Shown piece by piece: positions 33,361-41,349 of a stretch of DNA of 46,428 nt (position 1 is the first letter of the stretch; the number at the start of each line of letters is the position of its first letter). Source of the stretch: Halomonas heilongjiangensis (GTDB taxonomy: Bacteria > Pseudomonadota > Gammaproteobacteria > Pseudomonadales > Halomonadaceae); the NCBI RefSeq assembly GCF_002879645.1, contig NZ_PNRE01000093.1, positions 1 through 46,428 on the forward strand, given 5' to 3'. The position numbers and the translations under genes were made by a program. The notes beneath the pieces were generated by a model that searched no databases, had not been told where the DNA came from, and worked only from the letters and a program-made list of their open reading frames with translations.

Positions 33361-34119
33361 ATGCTGGTAATTCCCGCCATCGACCTCAAGGACGGCAAGT
33401 GCGTCCGCCTCAGGCAGGGCCGGATGGACGACGCCACCACCTACGGCGACGACCCCGTGGCCATGGCCGCCCGCTGGGTCGAGGCCGGCGCACGCCGGCT
33501 GCACCTGGTCGACCTCAACGGCGCCTTCGAGGGCGCCCCGGTCAACGGCGAGGCCGTCACCGCCATCGCCCGGGCCTGGCCGGAACTGCCGATCCAGATC
33601 GGCGGCGGCATCCGCAGCGCCCAGACCATCGAGCACTACCTCGCCGCCGGCGTCTCTTACGTGATCATCGGCACCAAGGCGGTGAAGGAGCCCGACTTCG
33701 TCGGCGAGATGTGCCGCGCCTTCCCCGGCCACGTGATCGTCGGCCTCGACGCCCGTGACGGCTATGTGGCCACCGACGGCTGGGCCGAGGTCTCGTCGGT
33801 GAAGGCCACCGACCTGGCCAAGCGCTTCGCCGACGATGGCGTCTCCAGCATCGTCTACACCGACATCGCCCGCGACGGCATGATGTCCGGCGTCAACGTC
33901 GAGGCCACCGCCCAGCTCGCCCGCGAGGGCGGCCTGCCGGTGATCGCCTCGGGCGGGGTGACCGACCTCGACGACCTGCGCGCCCTGATCGCCGCCGGTG
34001 AGCCCGGCATTCTCGGTGCCATCACCGGCCGTGCCATCTACGAGGGCTCGCTGGACGTGGCCGAGGGCCAGCGACTGTGCGACGAACTCACTGCAGGGCT
34101 CAAGCGAGCCGGGAGCTGA
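33361..34119 (+). CDS. hisA: ProFAR isomerase (phosphoribosylformimino-AICAR-P isomerase)
   Basis: This 252-residue (beta-alpha)8-barrel enzyme performs the Amadori isomerisation of ProFAR to PRFAR. The catalytic Asp8 (IPAIDLKDG) and Asp130 (VGLDARDG) are both present, with the phosphate-binding IQIGGGIRS and VIASGGVTD loops. Its stop is three bases before the hisF start, so the two are tightly linked; HisF uses its product. Confidence 0.96.
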   Translation: MLVIPAIDLKDGKCVRLRQGRMDDATTYGDDPVAMAARWVEAGARRLHLVDLNGAFEGAPVNGEAVTAIARAWPELPIQIGGGIRSAQTIEHYLAAGVSYVIIGTKAVKEPDFVGEMCRAFPGHVIVGLDARDGYVATDGWAEVSSVKATDLAKRFADDGVSSIVYTDIARDGMMSGVNVEATAQLAREGGLPVIASGGVTDLDDLRALIAAGEPGILGAITGRAIYEGSLDVAEGQRLCDELTAGLKRAGS

Positions 34120-34122
34120 ATC

Positions 34123-34896
34123 ATGGGACTGGCCAAGCGCATCATTCCCTGCCTGGACGTGGACGCCGGCCGCGTGGTCAAGGGCGTCAACTTCATCGGC
34201 ATCCGCGACGCCGGTGATCCCGTGGAGATCGCCCAGCGCTACAACCAGCAGGGGGCCGACGAGATCACCTTCCTCGACATCACGGCGAGCCACGAGGACC
34301 GCGACACCACCGTGGAAATGGTCGAGCGCATCGCCGGCGAGGTGTTCATCCCGCTGACCGTGGGCGGCGGCATTCGTACCTGCGACGACATCCGCACCAT
34401 GCTCAATGCGGGGGCGGACAAGGTGTCGATCAACACCGCGGCGGTGAACAACCCCGACTTCGTGCGCGAGGCCGCCGAACGCTTCGGCAGCCAGTGCATC
34501 GTGGTGGCCATCGACGCCAAGCGGGTATCCGGGGAAGGCGAACCCCTGCGCTGGGAGATCTTCACCCACGGCGGGCGTCGCCCCACCGGCTTGGACGCGG
34601 TCGAATGGGCGAAAAAGATGGTCGAATACGGCGCCGGGGAGCTGCTGCTCACCAGCATGGACCGGGACGGCACCAAGGTCGGCTTCGACCTGGGCGTGAC
34701 CCGTGCCATCTCGGAGGCGGTGACCGTACCGGTGATCGCCTCCGGCGGCGTCGGCAACCTCGACCACCTGGTCGAGGGCGTGCTCGAGGGCGGTGCCGAT
34801 GCGGTGCTCGCCGCCAGCATCTTCCACTTCGGCGAATACACCATCCCCGAGGCCAAGCGCTACATGGCCGAACGCGGTATCGAGATGCGCCTCTGA
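34123..34896 (+). CDS. hisF: Imidazole glycerol phosphate synthase, cyclase subunit
   Basis: This 257-residue barrel enzyme combines PRFAR with ammonia from HisH to give IGP and AICAR. Catalytic Asp12 ([11 protein letters not shown]) and Asp131 (VVAIDAKRV) match Asp11 and Asp130 of the reference enzymes. GGGIRT and IASGGVGN phosphate loops are intact. GGGAGCTGA before the ATG provides the ribosome site within the hisA end. It closes the core his cluster. Confidence 0.97.
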   Translation: MGLAKRIIPCLDVDAGRVVKGVNFIGIRDAGDPVEIAQRYNQQGADEITFLDITASHEDRDTTVEMVERIAGEVFIPLTVGGGIRTCDDIRTMLNAGADKVSINTAAVNNPDFVREAAERFGSQCIVVAIDAKRVSGEGEPLRWEIFTHGGRRPTGLDAVEWAKKMVEYGAGELLLTSMDRDGTKVGFDLGVTRAISEAVTVPVIASGGVGNLDHLVEGVLEGGADAVLAASIFHFGEYTIPEAKRYMAERGIEMRL

Positions 34897-34921
34897 CGAG
34901 CATCCGGGAGAATTGGATACG

Positions 34922-35437
34922 ATGCAATCACCATGGAAGGCGGCGACAGGCGGCGTCATGGCCCTGGCGCTGGCGGCGGCGGGGCCGGTCGCTGCCGAAG
35001 AAGGGTCGAGCTGGCCCCCCAAGCCGGAGCTGAGCCATGTGCTGGTGCAGACCAGCCTCTACACACACCACCACAGCCCCGACCCGGAGCATACCAACCA
35101 GCAGGACCTGGTCAGCGTCGAGCTGCACAATCCGCAGCGCTGGCTGACCGGGGCGGCGTGGTTCAAGAACTCCTTCGACCAGGACTCCCTCTATCTCTAT
35201 GTGGGCCGGGAGTTTCCCTTCTGGAAGCCCGCCGAGTCGGTCACCTTTCGCGCCAAGCTCACCGCCGGTGCCCTCCACGGCTACCGCGGCGAGTACCGCG
35301 ACAAGATCCCCTTCAATCGCTACGAGATCGCCCCGGCGGCACTGCCCAGCGTCGGCGTGCAGTGGGGACGCGTCGAGTCCGACCTGATCCTGTTCGGCAC
35401 CGCCGGCCTGTTGGTGACCGCCGGCGTACGCTTCTAG
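34922..35437 (+). CDS. Small secreted, beta-rich protein, probably outer membrane
   Basis: This 171-residue protein has a signal peptide (about 1-25, cleavage near VAA). The mature part has alternating aromatic and polar strands (LVSVELHNPQRWLTGAAWFK, SLYLYVGREFPFW, VTFRAKLTAGALHGYRGEY) and ends in Phe (VTAGVRF), the usual terminal residue of outer-membrane barrels. Similar proteins in pseudomonads are, I recall, labelled sn-glycerol-3-phosphate transporter, but nothing in the sequence supports that; PagP-like small barrels are a closer structural thought. It follows hisF by 25 bases and may be read through from the his operon. Confidence 0.65.
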   Translation: MQSPWKAATGGVMALALAAAGPVAAEEGSSWPPKPELSHVLVQTSLYTHHHSPDPEHTNQQDLVSVELHNPQRWLTGAAWFKNSFDQDSLYLYVGREFPFWKPAESVTFRAKLTAGALHGYRGEYRDKIPFNRYEIAPAALPSVGVQWGRVESDLILFGTAGLLVTAGVRF

Positions 35438-35440
35438 GGC

Positions 35441-36031
35441 CTAGTCCATCGACAGGCCCAGATTGCTGACGCCACCGTTGCGCCCCAGGCGGCGCAGCAG
35501 CTTGACCGCGTCGCGATCGAGCGAGCCTTCGACCGCCTCGAGTACCGCATCCTGGAAGTCGTTCTCGTCGGCCATCAGCGGATGATCGCGCACCAGCGCG
35601 GCCAGCCGCCCGGCATCCTCCTCGCCCTCGGTGAGCTCGATAAAGGCGCGCACGCCGCCCTTCGAGGTGCGACTGACCTCGAGCACCGCCTCGGGAGCCT
35701 CGCCACGCAGGGTGTCGAGCAGCGCCGAGAGCGCCACCACCGCCTCCAGGGCCCGCCGGGCGCCGAAGCTGTCATCGTCCGCCGGTGGCTCGAGCTCGGC
35801 CAGCTTCTCGGCCTGGCGCTCGAAGTCGATCTTCGCGTCATGCACCACCAGCCGCTCCCAGACCAGGTCGAGGATCACCCGCCACCCATGCGGGTCACCG
35901 TACCCGCTCGTCTGGGCATAGAGAACGTAATTGGGCAGCAGCCGCTCGCACAGCACCGCCATGAAGGCCTGCTGCCGTCGCGGCTCGAGTCGCTGCAACC
36001 GCTGGTGGAAGCCGCCGGAAGCCTGGCTCAT
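35441..36031 (-). CDS. yjaG: YjaG-family protein (DUF416)
   Basis: This 196-residue, largely helical cytosolic protein matches the DUF416/YjaG family: an N-terminal FHQRLQRLEPRRQQAFMAVLCERLLPNY (in part LEPRRQQAFMAVLCERLLPN) and a C-terminal MADENDFQDAVLEAVEG. Its function is unknown. It converges on the preceding gene with only three bases between the stops. The start at 36031 lacks a strong Shine-Dalgarno but begins the family domain. Confidence 0.85.
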   Translation of the reverse strand: MSQASGGFHQRLQRLEPRRQQAFMAVLCERLLPNYVLYAQTSGYGDPHGWRVILDLVWERLVVHDAKIDFERQAEKLAELEPPADDDSFGARRALEAVVALSALLDTLRGEAPEAVLEVSRTSKGGVRAFIELTEGEEDAGRLAALVRDHPLMADENDFQDAVLEAVEGSLDRDAVKLLRRLGRNGGVSNLGLSMD

Positions 36032-36082
36032 GGAGTCTCCTCGCTGATCGGTTGTCTCATGTCTGGATGGCAGCGCTCGGCC

Positions 36083-36376
36083 TCAGGGCCAGAGCCGCTC
36101 GGCGTCGACCCGGCCGCGCACATCGAAGGCCACGCCCTCGGCGATCAGCAGGTCGCGCTGGGTCCGCGCACCGCCATGATCGGCGAGCCGGCGGGAGGCA
36201 CTGATCACCCGATGCCAGGGCAACCCGTGTCCATCCGGCAAGCGCCGCAGCGCCGCCCCCACCATGCGCGGAGTGGCCCCGTCGGTCATCGCGGCGATGC
36301 CTCCATAGGTGGTCACCCGCCCCGGAGGGATCGCCGCCACGATGGTGTAGATCTGTTCCTCCAGCTCCCGCTTCAT
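36083..36376 (-). CDS. Alkyltransferase-like protein (Atl/YbaZ type)
   Basis: This 97-residue protein is the DNA-binding half of O6-alkylguanine transferases. The alkyl-accepting Cys of PCHRV is replaced by Trp54 (LPWHRVIS), the mark of ATL proteins, which bind O6-alkylguanine, flip it out and hand it to nucleotide excision repair without repairing it. The Arg-finger region ATPRMVGAALRR is present. Met at 36376 begins the family domain; 16 extra codons to 36424 overlap the divergent gene and were rejected. It is divergent from the amidotransferase-like gene by 46 bases. Confidence 0.9.
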   Translation of the reverse strand: MKRELEEQIYTIVAAIPPGRVTTYGGIAAMTDGATPRMVGAALRRLPDGHGLPWHRVISASRRLADHGGARTQRDLLIAEGVAFDVRGRVDAERLWP

Positions 36377-36422
36377 GTACCCTTTCGCTCCACTGCGTCC
36401 ACCCATCGATGGCGAGGCTTCC

Positions 36423-37118
36423 ATGCACCTTCACCTGCTTCAGCACAGTCCCCACCATGGTCCGGCCCGGCTGGCCGACTGGCTGACCAGCATGGGACAC
36501 AGCTATACGATCTTCCACCTCGATGCGGGGGAGCTGCCGCCCCGGCTGGCCGACTGCGACGCCCTGGTCGTGCTCGACGGGCCCATGGGCAGCGGCGACG
36601 ATGCCGAACACCCCTGGCTCCGGCGAGAGCGCAAGCTGGTCGAGCAGGCCCTCGACGGCAGCAAGCCGCTGCTGGGCATCGGCCTGGGCGCGAAGCTGAT
36701 CGCCTCGGCGTTGGGTGCCGTGGTCGCGGCGGGCACCTTCGCCGAGACCGGCTGGCATCGGGTCGATTTGGCTCCCGACAGCCCCTTCGACCTGCCGGAG
36801 CAGTTCGACGCCTTCATGTGGCACCGCGATGTCTTCGGGCTACCCGACGACAGCCAGCCCCTGGGCGGCAGTGCGGCGAGCCCGGTGCAGGGGTTCGCCT
36901 GGGATGCCGGCCGGGTGGTCGGCCTGCTCTGCCACCTGGAGGCGACCCCGGATAGCGTGACCGCGCTGCTCGACCACCAGGCCCCACCCGCTGGCTGCGA
37001 CACCAGCCCCCATACCCAGCCGCGCGAGGCCATGCTCGACGAGCCGAAGCGGTTCGACCTGCTCGCCCCGCTGCTCGATCGCGTCCTCAGCCAATGGCTG
37101 CGCAGCGTCCCGGCCTGA
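36423..37118 (+). CDS. Class I glutamine amidotransferase homologue lacking the catalytic Cys
   Basis: This 231-residue protein has the stand-alone GATase1 fold of GuaA-like/YfeJ-type proteins: VVLDGPMGSGDD, PLLGIGLGAKLIASALGA, FMWHRDVFGLP and GLLCHLEATPDSV. The nucleophile elbow, normally GICLGAQ, reads GIGLGAK, so the Cys is Gly87, while His171 and Glu173 of the triad remain. Glutaminase activity is therefore not expected unless another residue substitutes. It may be a ligand-binding pseudoenzyme. The start has GAGG eight bases upstream. The gene converges on mnmH with seven bases between stops. Confidence 0.85.
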   Translation: MHLHLLQHSPHHGPARLADWLTSMGHSYTIFHLDAGELPPRLADCDALVVLDGPMGSGDDAEHPWLRRERKLVEQALDGSKPLLGIGLGAKLIASALGAVVAAGTFAETGWHRVDLAPDSPFDLPEQFDAFMWHRDVFGLPDDSQPLGGSAASPVQGFAWDAGRVVGLLCHLEATPDSVTALLDHQAPPAGCDTSPHTQPREAMLDEPKRFDLLAPLLDRVLSQWLRSVPA

Positions 37119-37125
37119 GGCGGCC

Positions 37126-38226
37126 TCAGGCCGGCTGCTTGGCCTCGACTGCCCAGGCCCTGGCCGCCTCGAGGCAACTCTCCCAGTCCCCCACGTGGAG
37201 GAAGCGCTGCTCGGGATGCTTCTCCAACTGGTGGCGGTACATGGGGTCGTAGTATTCGGTGAGCAGCGGGGCCAGCCACGCCTCGTGGGCCTGGCGGTTG
37301 CCGCGCTCGTGCTCGCGGAAGGCGAGCGCCTGCAACCGCTGCAGCCTGGCCAGCCGAGCACTGCCCAGGCGTTTCCTGAGCCGCGCCAGGGAGCCGGCGA
37401 GCTGCTTGCGCATCAACGCCCAGCCCAGCCACTCGCCGAACTGCTGGCGATGCACCTCCCACAAATCGTCGATGTAGTCCTTGTGGATCTGCACGAGTCG
37501 CCAGTCCAGGGGCATCTCCACCCGCAGCCGTGGGGCGGACTCCATGGCCCGCCAGAAAGTCAGTGGAATGTTGGCGGCCCCGATGTGACGGGACTCGTCC
37601 TCGACGACCAGCGGCCCCGGCAGATCCAGCAGGCGTAGCCCCATGGCGTGCTCGAAGTCGATCTGGGAGGGCGCCGGCAACGGGTGCCGCCCGAAGGCGG
37701 AGCCCTTATGGCGGGCACACCCCTCAAGGTCGAGCCCATTGCCGAGCGCGCGGATCAGCGCCGTCTTGGCGCAGCCGGTCAGCCCGCCCACCACCAGCAG
37801 CGGCTGCTCGGCGGCGGCATCGATCCGCGCGCAGAGCGCCTGGCGCATCGCCTTCCAGCCCCCGCGGATGCGCGGGCGCTCGAGGCCGGCATCCATCAGC
37901 CATTGTTGGGCGACCTGCGAGCGCAACCCGCCGCGAAAGCAGTAGATGATGGCGTCGGGGTGGGACTCGAGCAGGCGGCGCCAGGCGGCGACCCTGGCCG
38001 CCTTGATCCCGTTGCGAACCAGCCGCTCGCCGAGGTCGATGGCGGCCTGCTGACCGTGCTGCTTGTAGGCGATGCCGACCAGGTGACGCTCCTCGTCGTC
38101 CATCAGCGGCAGGTTGACGGCGCCGGGCAGTGCCCCCTGGGCGAACTCGACCGGGGCACGCACGTCGATCAGCATGCGCCCTTCCCGCAGTAGCGCGAGG
38201 TCCGGCTCGACCAGCGGCAGGCTCAT
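37126..38226 (-). CDS. mnmH: tRNA 2-selenouridine synthase
   Basis: This 366-residue enzyme replaces sulfur by selenium in 2-thiouridine at the wobble base of Lys, Glu and Gln tRNAs, using selenophosphate from SelD. The N-terminal rhodanese domain has the active Cys96 in IIYCFRGGLRSQ. The C-terminal P-loop region, thought to bind geranyl diphosphate or nucleotide, reads GGLTGCAKT, with Ala153 where the P-loop Gly before Lys is expected. Family motifs ARHKGSAFG and VEDESRHIG are present. It overlaps selD by ATGA, so the pair is translationally coupled. Confidence 0.93.
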   Translation of the reverse strand: MSLPLVEPDLALLREGRMLIDVRAPVEFAQGALPGAVNLPLMDDEERHLVGIAYKQHGQQAAIDLGERLVRNGIKAARVAAWRRLLESHPDAIIYCFRGGLRSQVAQQWLMDAGLERPRIRGGWKAMRQALCARIDAAAEQPLLVVGGLTGCAKTALIRALGNGLDLEGCARHKGSAFGRHPLPAPSQIDFEHAMGLRLLDLPGPLVVEDESRHIGAANIPLTFWRAMESAPRLRVEMPLDWRLVQIHKDYIDDLWEVHRQQFGEWLGWALMRKQLAGSLARLRKRLGSARLARLQRLQALAFREHERGNRQAHEAWLAPLLTEYYDPMYRHQLEKHPEQRFLHVGDWESCLEAARAWAVEAKQPA

Positions 38227-39260
38227 CCACGCACCTCGATCAGCGCCTCACCCGTGGCGGCGATGATCTCGCCGAAGGGCACGAGCTCGATGCCGTGGGC
38301 ACGGCCGATGCGCTCGACGTCATCCTCCCAGGAGGGATGCACCGACAGCAGCAGTCCCCCCGAGGTCTGGGGGTCGCAGAGCCACTGCCAGTGCGCCTCG
38401 TCCATGGCCGGCAGCGACGTGCCCAGCGCCTCCCGGTTACGCCGGGTGCCCCCCGGCACCGCCCCCTGGCGGCGATAGGCCTCGGCCTCGACCAGGCGCG
38501 GCAGGCGACGGAAGTCGATCCGCGCGGCCACGCCGCTGGCCGCGCACACTTCGGCCAGGTGGCCCGCCAGGCCGAAGCCGGTGACATCGGTCATGGCGTT
38601 CACGCCCTTGACCGTTGCCAGCTCCATGCCAATGGCGTTGGACTTGAGCATGGTCTCGCGAGCCAGCCCCCGGTGGTCGACATCGAGCAGGCCCTGCTTC
38701 TCGGCGGTGGTCAGCATGCCCACGCCCAGTGGCTTGGTCAGGAACAGCAGGTCGCCCACCTGAGCCCCCTTGTTGAGCTTGAGGTGGGCGAGATCCACCA
38801 GGCCGTTGACCGCCAGGCCGAAGATCGGCTCCGGGGCATCGATGGAGTGGCCGCCGGCCAGTGCCAGCCCCAGCTCGCGGCACACCGCCTGGGCGCCGGC
38901 TACTACGTCACCGGCCACCTCCGGCCCCAGCTTGTCCAGCGGCCAGCCCAGGATGCCGAGTGCCAGCACCGGCTGGCCACCCATGGCATAGACGTCGCTG
39001 ATGGCATTGGTGGCGGCGATGCGGCCGAAGTCGAAGGGATCATCGACGATGGGCATGAAGAAATCGGTGGTAGCGATCATGCCGCGCCCGTCACCCAGGT
39101 CGTAGACGGCGGCATCCTCTCGCCCCTGGTTGCCGACGATCAGCCGCGAGTGACTGGCGCCCGGCCCGGCCTTGGCCAGGATGCCGTCGAGTACGTCGGG
39201 GGCGATCTTGCAGCCACAGCCAGCCCCGTGGCTGTACTGAGTCAGGCGGATGGCGCTCAT
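38223..39260 (-). CDS. selD: Selenide, water dikinase (selenophosphate synthetase)
   Basis: This 345-residue enzyme makes selenophosphate from selenide and ATP. The catalytic pair is Cys15 and Lys18 in TQYSHGAGCGCK, so this is the Cys form, not a selenoprotein. ATP-binding DFFMPIVDDPFDFGRIAATN (in part DFFMPIVDD and GRIAATNAISDVYAMG) and GHSIDAPEP are intact. Its partner in the window is mnmH; selA and selB are not seen, so tRNA selenation is its evident role here. AGGAG lies about 7 bases before the start, and a -10-like TAGAAT lies upstream. Confidence 0.95.
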   Translation of the reverse strand: MSAIRLTQYSHGAGCGCKIAPDVLDGILAKAGPGASHSRLIVGNQGREDAAVYDLGDGRGMIATTDFFMPIVDDPFDFGRIAATNAISDVYAMGGQPVLALGILGWPLDKLGPEVAGDVVAGAQAVCRELGLALAGGHSIDAPEPIFGLAVNGLVDLAHLKLNKGAQVGDLLFLTKPLGVGMLTTAEKQGLLDVDHRGLARETMLKSNAIGMELATVKGVNAMTDVTGFGLAGHLAEVCAASGVAARIDFRRLPRLVEAEAYRRQGAVPGGTRRNREALGTSLPAMDEAHWQWLCDPQTSGGLLLSVHPSWEDDVERIGRAHGIELVPFGEIIAATGEALIEVRG

Positions 39261-39325
39261 CTCGTTCTCCTAGGCAATTGTTACCGGCATTCTACAACAT
39301 GAGGGCGCGCCCTTCGGGGCTCGTC

Positions 39326-40702
39326 TCACAGCACTTCCAGGGCATCGGCCAGCTTGTCCACCACCACCACTTCCATGCCCTCGGGGGGACGCCTGGGGGC
39401 ATTGGCACGCGGCACGATGGCTCGCCTGAAGCCGTGCTTGGCGGCCTCGACGATGCGCTCCTGTCCGCTGGGCACCGGGCGGATCTCGCCGGAGAGCCCC
39501 ACCTCGCCGAACACCACCAGCTCGCGAGCCAGGGGGCGATTCTGCAGGCTGGAGACCACCGCCAGCAGCACCGCGAGGTCGGCACTGGTCTCCAGCACCT
39601 TGACCCCACCGACCACGTTGAGAAAGACGTCCTGGTCGCCGGTGAACAGGCCACCGTGGCGATGCAGCACCGCCAGCAGCATCGCCAGGCGGTTCTGGTC
39701 CAGGCCCACGGCGACCCGGCGCGGATTGCCGAGCGCCGAGTCGTCGAGTAACGCCTGTACCTCCACCAGGATCGGTCGCGTGCCCTCCCAGACCACCATC
39801 ACCAGGCTGCCGGAGGCTTGCTCCTCGCCCCGCGACAGGAAGATGGCGCTGGGATTCTTCACCTCCTTGAGGCCGTGCTCGAGCATGGCGAACACCCCCA
39901 GCTCGTTGACCGCCCCGAAGCGGTTCTTCTGGCCCCGAAGGGTGCGGAATCGCGAGTCGGCCCCGCCCTCGAGCAGCAGCGAGGCATCGATCATGTGCTC
40001 GAGCACCTTGGGGCCGGCCAGGGTGCCATCCTTGGTCACGTGGCCCACCAGCAGCAGTACGGTATTCGACTGCTTGGCGAAGCGCGTCATGGCCGCCGCG
40101 GACTCACGCACCTGGGCCACGCCACCGGGCGCCGACGAGATGTCCTCCAGGTGCATGGTCTGGATGGAGTCGATCACCAGTATCTCCGGGCGCTCGCGCT
40201 CGGCCACGGCGAGAATCGTCTCGACACTGGTCTCGGCCAGCATCTTGAGCCCCCGGGTGGGCAGTTGCAGGCGGTGGGCGCGCATCGCCACCTGGGAGAG
40301 CGACTCCTCGCCGGTGACGTAGAGGACACGGCGTCCCTGGGCCAGCTTGCAGGCGGTCTGCAACAGCAGGGTCGACTTGCCCGCCCCGGGGTTGCCGCCC
40401 AGCAGCACGGCCGAACCCGGTACCAGGCCGCCCCCCAATACCCGGTCGAACTCCTCGAAGGTCGAGGAGAGCCGCGGGACTTCGGCGAGATCGACGTTGG
40501 CCAGGTCGACCACCTCGCGCGACAGACCGCCGGCATAGCCCCCACGACCGGCACCGGTGGCCACGCCGGCGCCGGGCCGCGCCACCGCCAGGCGCACTTC
40601 GCTCAGGGTGTTCCATTCCTGGCAGCTGCTGCACTGCCCCTGCCACTTGCGGTATTCGGCACCGCACTCGGTGCAGACGAAGGCGCTTTTCGCTTTGGCC
40701 AT
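39326..40702 (-). CDS. radA: DNA repair protein RadA
   Basis: This 458-residue protein is a RecA-like branch-migration helicase that helps finish recombination. It has the N-terminal four-Cys zinc finger (Cys10, 13, 24, 27), Walker A GGNPGAGKST (Lys109), the RadA-specific GQKNRFG motif near residue 257, and a C-terminal Lon-protease-like domain without protease activity. Length is typical. It is followed by selD on the same strand after 65 bases. Confidence 0.97.
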   Translation of the reverse strand: MAKAKSAFVCTECGAEYRKWQGQCSSCQEWNTLSEVRLAVARPGAGVATGAGRGGYAGGLSREVVDLANVDLAEVPRLSSTFEEFDRVLGGGLVPGSAVLLGGNPGAGKSTLLLQTACKLAQGRRVLYVTGEESLSQVAMRAHRLQLPTRGLKMLAETSVETILAVAERERPEILVIDSIQTMHLEDISSAPGGVAQVRESAAAMTRFAKQSNTVLLLVGHVTKDGTLAGPKVLEHMIDASLLLEGGADSRFRTLRGQKNRFGAVNELGVFAMLEHGLKEVKNPSAIFLSRGEEQASGSLVMVVWEGTRPILVEVQALLDDSALGNPRRVAVGLDQNRLAMLLAVLHRHGGLFTGDQDVFLNVVGGVKVLETSADLAVLLAVVSSLQNRPLARELVVFGEVGLSGEIRPVPSGQERIVEAAKHGFRRAIVPRANAPRRPPEGMEVVVVDKLADALEVL

Positions 40703-40742
40703 GCGCTGCTCTCTATTGGCGTGTCGTGTCCATTCTAACGCA

Positions 40743-40768
40743 GGAGGGCGGCCCGCAGGCCGCCCTCC
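40743..40768 (-). terminator. Hairpin after the NlpE-like gene
   Basis: A perfect 11-bp stem (40743-40753 with 40758-40768) with a 4-base loop lies 19 bases past the stop of the lipoprotein gene and before radA. No T-run follows; a TTAGAAT just beyond may be the -10 of radA. Confidence 0.6.
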
Positions 40769-40787
40769 CGAATCGCTGCTCCGGCAA

Positions 40788-41240
40788 TCACTGACGCTGC
40801 AACTGCAGCATCTCGTTGTTCTGGAAGCGGCGGCGCTGGGGATCGATCAACTCCAGCGTCCGGTCGTCGACACGCAGGAAATAGTAGATCTGGCCCTCGC
40901 CGTCCGGCGTCAGTTCGTAGACGGTGGCATCCGGATCCGCAGCAGTGCCGCCGAGTACCTCCCAGTTGCCGGCATAGTTCTCGTCCGGCGGATTCTGCGG
41001 GTGCTCCCGGTAGGTGGCCTGGAGGGAGAAGGTGCGCTCCTCCGCTGCCGACTGCTCGTCACCGGTCAGCCGCACGTCGAGATCGATCCCATCACAGTTA
41101 CGGCACGGCAGGGTGCCCTGGTAGACCACCTCGGTGTCGTCCATTTCGGGTGCCGCAGCACGATCGTCGGTCGGGCCGGCGGCACAACCGGCCAGCAGGG
41201 CGAGCAAGGCCGAGCCGGCCAGCAAGGTCCTGATTTGCAT
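40788..41240 (-). CDS. NlpE-like lipoprotein
   Basis: This 150-residue protein has a lipoprotein signal with lipobox LLAGC (Cys19). The mature domain resembles the N-terminal barrel of NlpE: YQGTLPCRNCDGIDLDVRL with the CXXC pair, FSLQATYREHP, NWEVLGG and a final LELIDPQRRRF...LQL. NlpE reports surface attachment and faulty lipoprotein or disulfide state to Cpx in E. coli and is linked to copper tolerance. The second C-terminal domain of E. coli NlpE is missing, as in many relatives. The start is fixed by AGGAGG six bases upstream. Confidence 0.85.
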   Translation of the reverse strand: MQIRTLLAGSALLALLAGCAAGPTDDRAAAPEMDDTEVVYQGTLPCRNCDGIDLDVRLTGDEQSAAEERTFSLQATYREHPQNPPDENYAGNWEVLGGTAADPDATVYELTPDGEGQIYYFLRVDDRTLELIDPQRRRFQNNEMLQLQRQ

Positions 41241-41349
41241 TTTAGTCCTCCTAACCAAAGGGCATGACGCCGTTAGCCACGGCAGCCTGAGTGACAGCAT
41301 AACCTCTCACGTCATCAGCGGACAGTCTCCCGCGCCGGGGGTTCCCCGG

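Noticed and set aside
33292..35022. A 576-codon minus-strand open frame opposite hisA and hisF
   Set aside because: Shadow of two certain genes; composition is typical of frames opposite GC-rich coding DNA.
38223..39260. Possible selenocysteine in SelD
   Set aside because: The catalytic position is an ordinary Cys codon in HGAGCGCK, and no in-frame TGA is present.
39297..39325. Palindrome GGGCGCGCCC after radA considered as a terminator
   Set aside because: It has no loop and no T-run, so it would not form a good RNA hairpin.
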